A stretch of 64,000 nt of DNA, taken from the NCBI RefSeq assembly GCF_900188255.1, contig NZ_FZNS01000002.1, forward strand, positions 558,001 to 622,000, written 5' to 3'. Both the position numbers and the translations under genes were made by a program. Origin of the DNA: Hymenobacter mucosus (lineage in GTDB: Bacteria; Bacteroidota; Bacteroidia; Cytophagales; Hymenobacteraceae). The notes beneath the pieces were generated by a model that saw only the letters and a program-made list of their open reading frames with translations, had not been told where the DNA came from and did not search any database. How positions within the stretch are numbered: the stretch's first letter is position 1; every line of letters begins with the position of its first letter. Of the stretch, positions 7,838 to 17,900 are shown piece after piece.

Positions 7838-9406
7838 ATGCTTTCCCCCCTGCCTGTAGTATCTGCCCCCCCGGTGGGTTTCGGCACGCCGCTGCCACTT
7901 CCTGATTCTTACTCCATTTGGCCCTACCAAACGCGGTTTCGGCAGGCGGCTCAGGCAGTAGCATCCGGCATTTTCGATACGCTTGATGAAGACCTGGACC
8001 CCTATGTGCTACTACTGGCGTTGCCAGCCGAAGCAGAAGAGCTATTAGACGCCGAGCCGGCCTCTGTGTGCCTAGAGCCCGAAGACTGCGGCTTGCGCCC
8101 CAGTTCGTTTGAAGGCTTGGTGGAGCAAGGACGAGTATTTCAACTAACTCAGTCGTGGAATCCACCGGAGCGGGAGCTGATGAGCGAGACGATGATTCAG
8201 CGTAAGCTCTCGGCCCTAGGTATCCGGCGGGCCGTGCAAGAAGCGCTGAATGCTACCGACACGCCGAGCCGCTACGTGCTATTTGCCGGGGCTCCGGTAC
8301 CCATTGACCGGCACTACGTAGTGCCTGTGCTGCGCCTCAACCGCAAAGCCGTCAACAGCTACCCGGCGCTGCAGGAAAACCGTTTCTATACCGATGGCAA
8401 GCCCCTATCGCACTCCCTGCTCATGGCCGCCGTCATTCGTTTTCACGAGGAGTGCTTGAAATCCCTCACGGAGCCTGAGCCCGGATCGGGCCTGCTGGTG
8501 CGCCCCCGCGAAACCGACGAACTGATTCGGGCGGCGGGCAAGCTGTTTATGGATACCCCGGCCCAGGGCCTGGGCATGAACCCGTCAGCCACCAAGCTAT
8601 TTGCTACCTGTAATACCATTTCCTCGCTGCGGTACGAGGGCGCCGAAGGCGTGGGCAAGGTTCTACTGGCGCGGCGCGGCCATCCCAACCTATCGGAAGT
8701 ATTTGCCCTCACCTGCCCTACCCCGCTCACCGACTACCGGGCCGTTCGCAAACTCCTGGAAATGACTACCCACGACATCAGCTTGCTGGCCGATGGCGAG
8801 AACGTGTATGCTCTGGGTCGCCAGATCGGCCAGTACGATGCCACGCGCGAAGACTTGTTTGTCATCAACTTCGTGAATCACTACGCCTGGGAGTTTCAGC
8901 ACGGCGGCCAGATACTCATGCGGGCGCATTACGGCCTACCCAGCTTGCCCCGTACTCGGCTCAACCGGGCCAAGTTCCGCCGCGACCTGAAGCGCACCTT
9001 CCACCTCACCGACCCTACCAAAGTGGAACGACTCTGGGATGTGGTGGTAGAAGCCAGCCGGCAGAAGCATGGCACCTTGCTTGTCATCACCACCGAAGCC
9101 CTGGCCGAGGCTGACCGTCTCAAGCTACAGTGCACCCTTATCGAGCCGGTACCGCTCACCCCACTCATCACCCGCCTGGTAACGGCCATCGATGGAGCCG
9201 TCCTCCTCGACCCTGAGTCTTACTGTTACTCCATTGGGGTGATTCTGGACGGGAAGGCCTCCGGGCACGGCACCAGTACCCGCGGTGCCCGCTACAACTC
9301 TGCCATTCGTTACGTTGACAGCTCGCCCTACCCTTGCTTGGCTATTGTAGTCAGTGAAGATGGATTGGTTGATGTTATCACGAAGGACGGCTTACGCGAG
9401 GAATAG
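7838..9406 (+). CDS. DisA_N/DAC-like domain protein (possible cyclic-dinucleotide cyclase or sensor)
   Basis: The product has 522 residues, no signal peptide and no membrane segments. The last 75 residues resemble the diadenylate cyclase (DAC, DisA_N) domain: DGAVLLD at 452-458, a glycine loop, then GARYNSA at 484-490 and a final strand pair (LAIVVSEDGLVDVI). In DisA/CdaA the second motif reads GTRHRxA; here the RHR triad is RYN, so the first arginine is kept and the other two are changed. The first 440 residues are not recognised; they contain an alpha/beta region (YVLFAGAPVPIDRHYVVPVL). Synthesis of c-di-AMP is possible, but a nucleotide-binding sensor without cyclase activity is equally plausible. 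The gene stands alone between short gaps and ends in a terminator. Confidence 0.65.
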   Translation: MLSPLPVVSAPPVGFGTPLPLPDSYSIWPYQTRFRQAAQAVASGIFDTLDEDLDPYVLLLALPAEAEELLDAEPASVCLEPEDCGLRPSSFEGLVEQGRVFQLTQSWNPPERELMSETMIQRKLSALGIRRAVQEALNATDTPSRYVLFAGAPVPIDRHYVVPVLRLNRKAVNSYPALQENRFYTDGKPLSHSLLMAAVIRFHEECLKSLTEPEPGSGLLVRPRETDELIRAAGKLFMDTPAQGLGMNPSATKLFATCNTISSLRYEGAEGVGKVLLARRGHPNLSEVFALTCPTPLTDYRAVRKLLEMTTHDISLLADGENVYALGRQIGQYDATREDLFVINFVNHYAWEFQHGGQILMRAHYGLPSLPRTRLNRAKFRRDLKRTFHLTDPTKVERLWDVVVEASRQKHGTLLVITTEALAEADRLKLQCTLIEPVPLTPLITRLVTAIDGAVLLDPESYCYSIGVILDGKASGHGTSTRGARYNSAIRYVDSSPYPCLAIVVSEDGLVDVITKDGLREE

Positions 9407-9434
9407 CGTTCTTTTCTCATAGGTCTGTTCTCAT

Positions 9435-9474
9435 AAACGGCCCGCGTGCTTTACCGGAAGCACACGGGCCGTTT
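9435..9474 (+). terminator. hairpin terminator after the DAC-like gene
   Basis: Arms of 17 bases (9435-9451 and 9458-9474) pair with one C/T mismatch around a 6-base loop. The hairpin begins 28 bases after the stop codon of the DAC-like gene and is followed by a short T run on the plus strand. Confidence 0.75.
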
Positions 9475-9562
9475 GCCATTGGTAGCAGTCCGTTTTAGCC
9501 GTAGCTTGCGCCCAAGTATTCTATGTTCTTTTCTAGTAGAAAGATCTTTATCCTCGCCTGTA

Positions 9563-10183
9563 ATGAACCGCCGATTATATCTGCTTGCCATCTATGCTGC
9601 GGCCCACGTATTCTTGTTTGCTTGTAGCAAAGATGACAACCCGGAGCCTCCCGTTGAGCAGGTTATTCCTTTACAGGTTGGCAACCGGTGGCAGTACCGC
9701 GTCTACCTCTATGAGCGCAACGGCACCATGTACGATTCCTCGGGCATCTATACCCGTACGGTGCTGCGCGACACAACCATCAACAAAAGCACCTGGTATA
9801 TTCTCAACGACCGGACCATCGTCCGGAACACCTCACGAGGCTACGCCTACTACAACGTAGCGGGCAACCTCGACGTCCTACTTTATCCATCTGCTACGTC
9901 TGGCAATATTGGGTACAACTACGTGTACCCGACTTATACCCTATGGGTGCTGACTACGCCGGATGCGGAGCTGAAACCCATCCCTGATTCGCGTCAGAAG
10001 CTTACGGGCCGGCAGTATAAGCTAGAGTACCAGTACAACTACACTAGCCCGGCTTCGCTTCAGATTCAGCGGCGGCAAGAGTGGGTGGTACCAGCCGTGG
10101 GCATGGCGCGTGCCGACCTTTTCTACCGCGACACCGACCTGCTCCAGCGCCGCTTGGAGCTAGAAACCTACACGTTGAAATAA
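9563..10183 (+). CDS. lipoprotein, unknown function
   Basis: The product of 206 residues has a lipobox ending FLFAC (Cys21) followed by the acidic SKDDNPEPP tail, typical of surface or periplasmic lipoproteins in Bacteroidota. The mature part opens with PLQVGNRWQYRVYLYERNG, a pattern common to Bacteroidota lipoproteins that start with a beta-strand 'GNRWQY' module, and is rich in Tyr and beta-strand residues. No catalytic motif is visible. ATG at 9563 starts the signal peptide; the upstream extension crosses the region just after the terminator and is rejected. It converges with the DUF4442 gene, only 8 bases between the two stops. Confidence 0.72.
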   Translation: MNRRLYLLAIYAAAHVFLFACSKDDNPEPPVEQVIPLQVGNRWQYRVYLYERNGTMYDSSGIYTRTVLRDTTINKSTWYILNDRTIVRNTSRGYAYYNVAGNLDVLLYPSATSGNIGYNYVYPTYTLWVLTTPDAELKPIPDSRQKLTGRQYKLEYQYNYTSPASLQIQRRQEWVVPAVGMARADLFYRDTDLLQRRLELETYTLK

Positions 10184-10191
10184 CCCGCGCC

Positions 10192-10707
10192 TTAGGTCTG
10201 CTTCGCCCGAAACGACCACGTAATGCGGAAGGTAGCTACCACGTCTCCGGCTGGGTCTACCCCTGTGCTGGTGCATACTACGGTGCGCCCTTCACCAGTA
10301 GCCCGACTCTCGGCCAAGGCTTGCCCGATGGCAGCGCCATCCTCACATGTAAAAGCAATACGCCCAACGGCCTTCTTGGTGAACTTGGCTTCCATTCCTA
10401 CCACTAGCATGGAAGCTGGTGTACCATCTTGCACGTACATCATGGCCAACAAGCCGCTCGCCATTTCGGCGGCCATGCTCAGGCAGGCAAAGTAGATGCT
10501 GCGGAACGGGTTTTTGGTGAGGTACTTGAAGGGCACCGTAACGGTAGCACGCCCCAGCGTAACCTCCCGAATGCGCAAGCCGGCTAGGTAGGCCATAGGC
10601 AGGCGGCGCAGCAGAAACAGCCGCAGTTTCAGGGGATTCTGAATGGTGCGCCGAAACTGCGCCATGCGGGGCGTATCGGGCGTAGTGGGGGTGGGCTGGG
10701 CGTTCAT
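10192..10707 (-). CDS. DUF4442 hotdog-fold protein (thioesterase-like)
   Basis: The 171-residue product matches DUF4442, a hotdog-fold group related to PaaI-type thioesterases: NPLKLRLFLLRRLPMAYLAGLRI, then LTKNPFRSIYFACLSMAAEMASG, MLVVGMEAKFTKKAVG, and a terminal strand VVATFRITWSFR. The Asn/Phe-rich NPFRSIYFA loop followed by a long helix (AAEMASGLL) is the family signature. Acyl-CoA or acyl-ACP hydrolysis is inferred from the fold only. ATG at 10707 is used; the frame stays open upstream but the added residues look random. The stop lies 8 bases from the converging lipoprotein stop, with no terminator hairpin between. Confidence 0.78.
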   Translation of the reverse strand: MNAQPTPTTPDTPRMAQFRRTIQNPLKLRLFLLRRLPMAYLAGLRIREVTLGRATVTVPFKYLTKNPFRSIYFACLSMAAEMASGLLAMMYVQDGTPASMLVVGMEAKFTKKAVGRIAFTCEDGAAIGQALAESRATGEGRTVVCTSTGVDPAGDVVATFRITWSFRAKQT

Positions 10708-10797
10708 GGCGAGTATGTTGGGAGGTGCAATGAACAAAAAATGCTCGGCCTGCTGAGCAGTTAGGTTGCATTTCCGCTTTCCAACGACGACACACAA

Positions 10798-10827
10798 AGG
10801 CCCTGCCTTCGGTAGAAGACAGGGCCT
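10798..10827 (-). terminator. hairpin terminator after the DUF3857 pseudo-transglutaminase gene
   Basis: Arms of 13 bases (10798-10810 and 10815-10827) pair with one mismatch around a 4-base loop. It lies about 20 bases past the stop of the minus-strand gene that ends at 10848, and the minus strand continues with a short run of T after the stem. Confidence 0.7.
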
Positions 10828-10847
10828 CTTCGGGAAAAGAAACTGGA

Positions 10848-12827
10848 CTAGCCTTTCTTTTCCAATACCAGCACTACTTTATTGAAGTTGGCGGCGGCGT
10901 TTACTACTCCCCGGAAGGCTTCAAAGTCCTTCTTGGGCCAGCGAATTTGGCGGTAGTACTCCCGAATAGTCACGATGACTTTCTGTCCTTGCTGCTCATA
11001 GCTCGATTTAAACAAGTACTCGGGGCCTTTATCGGTGGGGCCGGCGCTGATGTCCACGTTCAAATCGTTGAGGTTGCGTACCTGATAACCAGCGGGCAGC
11101 TCAAACGTGATGGTGCGGTTATAGCGGCGGTTGAAGTCGTTTTCCACGTCGTACTGCCGCTCGTCGGCCTGGTACAGTTCCGACTGCGGCCCCAGCAGCG
11201 TACCTACTTTGAACAGGTACTTGGGCCCGGCGCGGTCCAGCAACGCCACCGATTCTACTGTGGCATCCACAATGAATGGCTTTTCCAGCGGGTTCAAGCC
11301 GGTTTCAATGTTGGTAGCCTTTATTTGCTGGAACGTAGCATCGGGCACGTTGCTCTTAATGAGTTCCTGCAGTACTTCGGTGCGCTTCTCATCCGGAATC
11401 AGGCCGTAGAAGGGCTGAATCTGCTGGGCGTGGTAGCCACCCAGGGTTTCACGAATGGTAACAGTGCTCTTGTCTAGGTTGGGCGCAAACTGCACGGCAA
11501 TGTCCAGGTCGCTGGGGCTTTGGTCGGCGGCAAGGGTAGGAATGAAGCCCGTGCTGCCTATGGCCGTTTCAGTGCTGCCCAGCTTCACGGTGCGCACAAA
11601 CAACGCCTCATTAGCCGTCCACTCCGCCGGAATCAGCGGCATCCGATAATCGGGACGGCCCGGAGCCAACCACTGCTTTGTGGAGGGAAAGAAGAACACA
11701 AAGTGGTCGAGGTAATTCCAGGAGTCAAACTCCTTGTCGAAAGCGGCGTCCGTCCGGTCCGATGTCACCACCAACTCGTGCGTGATGTTCAGGCGGTTGA
11801 AAATGGCCGCGTAGAGCCGGGCCATACCTACCTCGGAGCCAGTACGCGTGGTTATAACGTGCGCTAGGTCCTCCCCCGCCGAATCATCGGGGCGGAAATT
11901 CTTCTTGATGTACTGCTCAGCAGCCACCACTTGATTGGTAGCGGGCAAGGCCATTTGCTTGAGCAGCTTGTCCACAGCCTTCTGCTCGTCTTTGGTCCAC
12001 CCGTATACCCGCCGGTAGAGGAACTGACTGGCATCGGCCCAGGTGAAGAGCCGCTCACGGCCGCGGGCTTGGCTATACGCCATTTTGTATTCTACACGCT
12101 GGCGCTCCGCCTTTATGTTGGCAAACGTCTCTTCGCGGGCGGCGGGCACATCGTGCAGGGCTAGGCGTACAATGCGTTTTTCGTTTTGCACCGTGTCGCG
12201 CAGAACAACGGACGTGCTGCTAGGGTAGCGCCGGGCTTCAAAGGTGAAAAACTCGGGCGTAATCAACTCAAAGGTTACGTCGCGGGCGGGCACCTCATCT
12301 TGCATATAGTTGCGACCGAAGTAGTTGGCGGGCCGCTCCCGGGTGAAGAGGTATTCAATCTCGCTACCTTTCTCCAATCCCTCCACCGCAAAGATTTTAA
12401 AGCCGCGGCCCCCATCTTGGTCTTTTAGCTCCTTCATGTTGGCGGCGTCGATTTCCACCACTTCCCCACGTGGACTGATGGTGCGCGCCTTCAACGACAG
12501 CACTTTGCCCCCATCCTGCACGGGCAGGTAGATTTTGTTGTAGCGCTCAATCCCCTCGGAGGTATTCACACGCACAATGTGGTGGTCGAGAGAATAGAGG
12601 TGCAGCTCGCGCTTTGCATCCAAAGCGTACTCTTCTACGCGCAGCTCACGCAGAATGAGGGCCGGATTTTGCGCTTCGGTGGTAGTTAGGGTCATCGGCT
12701 TGCGCCGGGCCTCCCAATCGTAGGTGCTGTAGGAAAGGCCAGCAGGCAGACTTTGAGCCTGCAACACAGCAGGCAGCGCTAGGGCCACCAGGGTAAGCAC
12801 CTGGCGGCCGCGGAATAAGATAGACAT
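10848..12827 (-). CDS. exported DUF3857 protein with degenerate transglutaminase domain
   Basis: The product (659 residues) has a signal peptide ending PAVLQAQ. It follows the Bacteroidota layout of DUF3857 (about residues 60-225), a transglutaminase-like core (about 300-400) and a beta-rich C-terminus. In the core the place of the catalytic cysteine, GDCKD in the neighbouring paralogue, reads GSEVG (codons at about 11827-11841), so the nucleophile is lost; the histidine is kept (DHFVFFF) but the aspartate is also changed (WLAPG). It is therefore likely a binding or structural protein, not an enzyme. ATG at 12827 starts the signal peptide. It follows the active-looking paralogue after 111 bases, on the same strand. 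Confidence 0.82.
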   Translation of the reverse strand: MSILFRGRQVLTLVALALPAVLQAQSLPAGLSYSTYDWEARRKPMTLTTTEAQNPALILRELRVEEYALDAKRELHLYSLDHHIVRVNTSEGIERYNKIYLPVQDGGKVLSLKARTISPRGEVVEIDAANMKELKDQDGGRGFKIFAVEGLEKGSEIEYLFTRERPANYFGRNYMQDEVPARDVTFELITPEFFTFEARRYPSSTSVVLRDTVQNEKRIVRLALHDVPAAREETFANIKAERQRVEYKMAYSQARGRERLFTWADASQFLYRRVYGWTKDEQKAVDKLLKQMALPATNQVVAAEQYIKKNFRPDDSAGEDLAHVITTRTGSEVGMARLYAAIFNRLNITHELVVTSDRTDAAFDKEFDSWNYLDHFVFFFPSTKQWLAPGRPDYRMPLIPAEWTANEALFVRTVKLGSTETAIGSTGFIPTLAADQSPSDLDIAVQFAPNLDKSTVTIRETLGGYHAQQIQPFYGLIPDEKRTEVLQELIKSNVPDATFQQIKATNIETGLNPLEKPFIVDATVESVALLDRAGPKYLFKVGTLLGPQSELYQADERQYDVENDFNRRYNRTITFELPAGYQVRNLNDLNVDISAGPTDKGPEYLFKSSYEQQGQKVIVTIREYYRQIRWPKKDFEAFRGVVNAAANFNKVVLVLEKKG

Positions 12828-12938
12828 CACGGGTAAAAAGGGGTAGCGCCTACCCGGGCGGGCGGGCGCAATCTTGTATGATAGATACCAACCATGCGAG
12901 CTGACTCCGTTCGTCAGCCGCATCTTCAGCTAGAGCTA

Positions 12939-14906
12939 CTAGGCTTTCTTGCGCTTGAGGATAATAACGTCGCGGTAGGCGCTGCTGAGCTGATCCACTA
13001 CGGCATTCCACTGCCCAAACTGCGCGGGCTCCAGCAAGAGGTAGTTCACGTAGAGCTCCTTTTCCTGAATGATTTTGTTGCCCTGCCGCTCATACTTGAT
13101 GGAGAAACCCAGCACGGAGTCTTGGCGTTGGGCATTGCCAGGCAGGTAGGACACCTCATAGCCAGCAGGAACTTCAAATTCGGTGCGCGTCCGCGTAGTT
13201 TGGTAGTAGTCGTTGGTGCGGGCCAGGTGGCGCTTGGTAGCATCCAGGCGGTCGGTACCGTAGGTCTGCTCCAGGTTCAGGTTCACGTACACCTCGTCGT
13301 CTACGCGCTGCACGTAGTCTTGCAGGCGGTAGGTGTAGTCGATGGTGAGAGGACGGTCGCGGGCATCGAGGTTCTGTACGGAGTACTTATCCACAAAGAA
13401 CTTGTTGTTGCCGCGCTCCAAAATGCCCTTCACGGCTTTGGCTTCGTCGGTTTTCCCCAGCCCATCAAGGTGGTAGGCCTCAAATACTTTGGGGTAGCCG
13501 CTTACGCGTCGTTGACCCATCCCGCGCAGTCCCGTCGTGCCGTCAAGCGTCACAAAGGAGCTATCTATGGTGCGGTTTTGCTCGCGCTTTATGATGGGCA
13601 CTTCCACCACCTTGCACTGCTGGCCATCGAGGGCAAGCAGGGCTTCCTTACCCTGAATCATGGAGGAAGGAAAGCCGAAGGGCGTGTGCTGACTGGTGGC
13701 GTCGAGAAATACGTACTCCCCCGGTCGGGGCTCGTAGGTCGTAATCATATGGTTATCCACCCCGGGCGTGGCTAGCTCACTATAGCGGTAGGGCAGGTCG
13801 CGGGTGCCAATCCAAGTCCGGTATGACTTCACGCCCGCTATGCGTAGCATTTCGTGCAGCAGGTTAGCCATGTCCTTGCAGTCGCCATAGCGGTTAGCAT
13901 ACACGCGGCTAGCATCGTGCGGAATAAAGCCCCGCAGGCCGTTTTCAAAGGCAATGTAGCGCACGTGGTCCTGCACCCAGTAGTAGATGCGGGCTACCTT
14001 TTCCGGCTCGGTGCGGGCCCCTACTACTAGGGAGTCAACCACTTTGCGCAGGGCGGGGCTTTCTTGCTTATCGAGATTAACTACGAAGCCTTTGTAGAGG
14101 GAGTACAGTTCGGGCACTCCTCCCAGCAGGCGGCGGGGCTGCCCGTTCACGAGAGCCTCTTCCACGAAATACACCACGTGGGGAGCGTAGTAGCTCGCCT
14201 CAGGGGCATTGTCTTCGTGCTGCATGGGTGGCAGGTTCTCGGCTACCCAACGGTACACAACCGAGCCGCCTTTTTCGGTTTTGGTAAACGTGACGCTACC
14301 CTGGGGAATATGAAACTCCTTGGTATTGATGCGGACACCGCGCGGAGCCGTAACCACTAGCTCGGCGTGGCGCACGGGCAAGTAGGAGCCAAAATAGAAC
14401 GGCATGAGGAAGCGGGCATCGGGCTGGCGCATGGTGTAGTCGCACACGGTGCGCACGCCGGGCGCAATAGCCGGGTAGCTAAACTTGGTAACCCGCGCAT
14501 CATCAAAGAATACCCCCGGCCGCACCTCAAACTGGTCCTTAAAATCGGTAACCTTAAGTGCTTTGTAGTCGTTGGTGGCAGGAAGCAAGGTACGCGCCTC
14601 GATTTTCTGCAGGCGGTTGAAGTGGGAGCTGTACACCTGATCGGGAGCGTACATATCCGACTGCGGATCAAGGTGCAGCATGTCGTAGTGGTGGCGCGCC
14701 AGCACCTGCACGGAGTCGCCTTTCACAGCTACCGTTACATCCTGCCGATAATCAAGGTAGACGGCTTTGGCCGTAGGATATTGCTGCTTCATTTGCATGA
14801 GCAGCTGCACTGGCTGCTGAGCCCGCGCGGGAGCCCAGCCGGTTAAAAGCAGCCCACACAGAAGCCACAGCCTCCAAGGAGAGGACGATAGGTTAGCGCG
14901 CTTCAT
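12939..14906 (-). CDS. exported DUF3857/transglutaminase-like protein
   Basis: The product (655 residues) has a signal peptide ending APARAQQ and the order DUF3857 (about 40-200), transglutaminase core (about 280-410) and C-terminal beta domain. The catalytic triad looks intact: Cys343 in RYGDCKDMANLL, His386 in VDNHMITTY and Asp402 in FLDATSQ. Proteins of this family are papain-fold enzymes of the periplasm or outer membrane with unknown substrates. ATG at 14906 overlaps the end of the upstream MORN-repeat gene by 14 bases, so translation is probably coupled. Together with the inactive paralogue that follows, this forms a three-gene set. Confidence 0.88.
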   Translation of the reverse strand: MKRANLSSSPWRLWLLCGLLLTGWAPARAQQPVQLLMQMKQQYPTAKAVYLDYRQDVTVAVKGDSVQVLARHHYDMLHLDPQSDMYAPDQVYSSHFNRLQKIEARTLLPATNDYKALKVTDFKDQFEVRPGVFFDDARVTKFSYPAIAPGVRTVCDYTMRQPDARFLMPFYFGSYLPVRHAELVVTAPRGVRINTKEFHIPQGSVTFTKTEKGGSVVYRWVAENLPPMQHEDNAPEASYYAPHVVYFVEEALVNGQPRRLLGGVPELYSLYKGFVVNLDKQESPALRKVVDSLVVGARTEPEKVARIYYWVQDHVRYIAFENGLRGFIPHDASRVYANRYGDCKDMANLLHEMLRIAGVKSYRTWIGTRDLPYRYSELATPGVDNHMITTYEPRPGEYVFLDATSQHTPFGFPSSMIQGKEALLALDGQQCKVVEVPIIKREQNRTIDSSFVTLDGTTGLRGMGQRRVSGYPKVFEAYHLDGLGKTDEAKAVKGILERGNNKFFVDKYSVQNLDARDRPLTIDYTYRLQDYVQRVDDEVYVNLNLEQTYGTDRLDATKRHLARTNDYYQTTRTRTEFEVPAGYEVSYLPGNAQRQDSVLGFSIKYERQGNKIIQEKELYVNYLLLEPAQFGQWNAVVDQLSSAYRDVIILKRKKA

Positions 14907-17900
14907 ACACAAACGTGTTCCAGTGAATCTCCTTCTTGAGCGGTTTGCCTTGGGTGTCATAGTACACCGTGGGGCCGTATTTTTCGCCGGCGCGGTACGT
15001 CTCCTCCCGTTCCAGGGTGCCATCGGGGCGGTAGTAGCGCGAGCGGCCGTGGAGTTCGTCGTGGGCGTAGTTTTCTTCTTCCTGTACCTTGCCGTTGGGG
15101 TAGTAGGTGGTGAGCACGCCTTGCAGAGTCCCCTCCTGCGAATTCTGGGCCCGACGGAATACCTGGCCGTTGCTGTAGTAGTAGGTGCGGGTGCCGGAGA
15201 AGTAGCCCCCTTTATAGGATTCGGCCACGGCGGGCTTGCCGTTAGCAAAAGCGGTACTTACTTGCCCCACTAGCGGCTGCCAAGCTGCGGTACCAGGTTT
15301 TCCATCAGCACCCGGGCTACGGAAGCTCACTAGCTCGTTATCCTCGTACAGTTTCTCCGCTATCAGCTCGCCCAGCATATTGTACTGGCGTGCTATGCCC
15401 TCGTAGCGCCCATTCTGGTACGTGCGCGTATGGTCAAGCTGGCCGTTTTCAAAGTAGATCAGCCATTCTCCCTCTTCCTCATCATTACGGTAGGTACCCT
15501 TGTTCATAAGAGCGCCCGACGGGTAGTAGGCCTTCCATTCGCCTTCTTTTTTACCGTTGCGGTAGAAGCCCTCCGAGATCAGCTTGCCCGTTTGCGAGCT
15601 ATAGGCGCGGAACGGACCATTACGGTCGCCCCGGTCCAAACTATATTGAGTTTCAGTTTTGCCATTGGGTAGTCGCCACGACGTATTGCCTTGATAGTCA
15701 TAACATAGCATGTTGCTTTCCATACGGGGCTTGCCGCCTGGGTAATGCAAGGTCAGGCTTTTGGTCGTCGGCTCGATTACGATTCGGTCTACTACATGGC
15801 CTACGGAGTCGTAGGCCGTAAGCTGGAGCATGCGCCCATACTCCATCCACCGCTCTTGGGTTAGCTGCCCACCGGGCGAGTAGCTGCGGGCGCCGCCGTG
15901 CATTTGGTCGTTGAGGATGTTGTATTCCTCACTAAGTTTGCCATCGGCGTAGTACTGCTTCCACTGGCCCTGCTGCTGTCCACTCTGGTAGTTGCCAGCG
16001 CGTTGCAGCCGTCCATCGAGGTAGTATTTTTCGTACGTCCCCTCCAACGACCCGTCCTTATAGAAATTCCGTTCCCGCAGACGGCCGGTGCTGAAATACT
16101 CTTCCTCTAGCCCTTCGGCCTTGCCAGCCGTGTAGTGGCGCACGGTTTGCACGTTACCGTTGCGGTAATTCCAGCGCCACTCACCATCTTGCTTCCCGTT
16201 CAGGAAGGAGCCCGTGTATGCCGCGCTGCCGTCGGTGCGCAAGCCCTTCACAACGGTTTTGCCTTTCTTGGCTACGTCGGTTTGAGTACGCACTTTGCCT
16301 TGCTCGTCAAAGAAAGCAATACGTGTTACGTGGCCTTGGTCGTAGGTCAACTCAGCGTTGAGGCGGCCTTGACTATCGTAATCCTTGTAAGAGCCGTGCA
16401 GTTCTCCCGTAGCCGAGTCGTAGTTTTTCTCGATGCTGAGCTTGCCCGTGGCGTAGTATACTTTCCAGTTGCCAGCGTAGCGGCCGTGGTCGAAGGCACC
16501 CGTACTAGCGGGTTTACCGTTGGGATGGAAGTCGCTGTACGGGCCGTGTAGCTCGTCTTGCTCGTAGGTACCCTTGCGCTCTAGGGTCTTGTCGGCGTAG
16601 TATACTTCGAAGGGCCCCTGCTTTTTATCGTTGGCGTACCCATAGCGGTACTCGGGCGTGCCATCGGGGTAGGTACCGATTTCGGAGCCCTGCTTTTTAT
16701 CGGCCTGGTAGGCGCTCTGCAACCGCAGGCGGCCATCAGGGTAATAATATTTAACCTCTCCCTGCCGATTTCCCACTTGGTAGGAGCGCTGTTCACTAAG
16801 CTCCCCGCAGTAGTGGAAAAGCTTGGCCGCGCCATCGAGCTCCCCAGCTTTGTACGTTCCATCTACCGATAAAGCCCCGTTGTCGTGGTACTCCAGGTAG
16901 TGCCCATCGAGGCGGCCTTCGGAGTCGTAGTTCGTATCGAAGTTGAGGCGGCCATTGGGGTGGTAAGTACGCCAGTGCCCCGTGCGCTTACCGGCCTCAT
17001 TGAAGCTCCCTTCCGACGTTATGGAGCCAGCTTCGTCTATGAATATCCAAGGGCCATGTAGGCGGGCATCCCCGTTGCTGAGCTTTTCACCCTCTCCTAT
17101 TCCGTAGAGTACGCCTTCATCAAACCACCCGGTGCGCCGCTGAGGCTGGGCCGCAGTTGCTATCAGCTGACTGGTACGAATTTGCATAATAGCGAGCGAC
17201 ACGGCTTCGCTCATGCGTTCCACCTTGGCCTTGTTGCTTTTTAGCCACTGGGCAGCGCGCTTATCACTGGCCGACGACAGGACGAGGTAGGTGAAGGCCG
17301 TTAGGTTGTCGTCGCGGCGTAGCACATCTACCAACGGGCCGTACGCCCGCAGCCACAAGTCGGTCTCTTGGTCGCCGCGGCTAGCCGGAAACTTCTCTAC
17401 TAGCAGTTGGGCTTGCTTTACAATATTGGCGTCGAACTTTACCTTGGAAGTGTAGTCCTTGCGCAGTGCTACCTTAGAATTCAGTAGCAAGTCCAGGTCC
17501 TGAAAGGCCTCATTCGGCACAAAGGGAGCTATTTTGGCGTTGGCGTCTACCTCAAAGCTATTGGAGGCAATTTGCTCCGCCATCAGCAGCATTTGCTGGC
17601 TGCCTTCACCATCGGGGCTGAGGGCTAGCGCCGTCAGCAAGCTAATTAGGCTACGCGCAGGCTGTCCCTGTTCAATGGCCAACCACGCCAGTTGGTGGTG
17701 GGTAGGCGCATACAAGGGCTTCAGCTCCAAGCTGCGTGTCCAGCTAGCTAGGGCGGCTTGGGGCTGGTGCAGAGCATCTTGGCCTACTCCTTGGCTGTAC
17801 CACAGCGCGGGGTTGTAGGGCATGCGCTTCAGGCCTTCGGTGTACACCTTTAGGGCTGCTTCCCGGTGGTCCTGCTTCTCCTCTGCTTCGGCCAACACTA

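Noticed and set aside
12894..13775. Plus-strand open frame of 293 codons.
   Set aside because: It lies fully antisense to the DUF3857/transglutaminase gene, has low-complexity Val/Leu/Gly-rich composition, and shows no domain; it is a shadow of high-GC coding.
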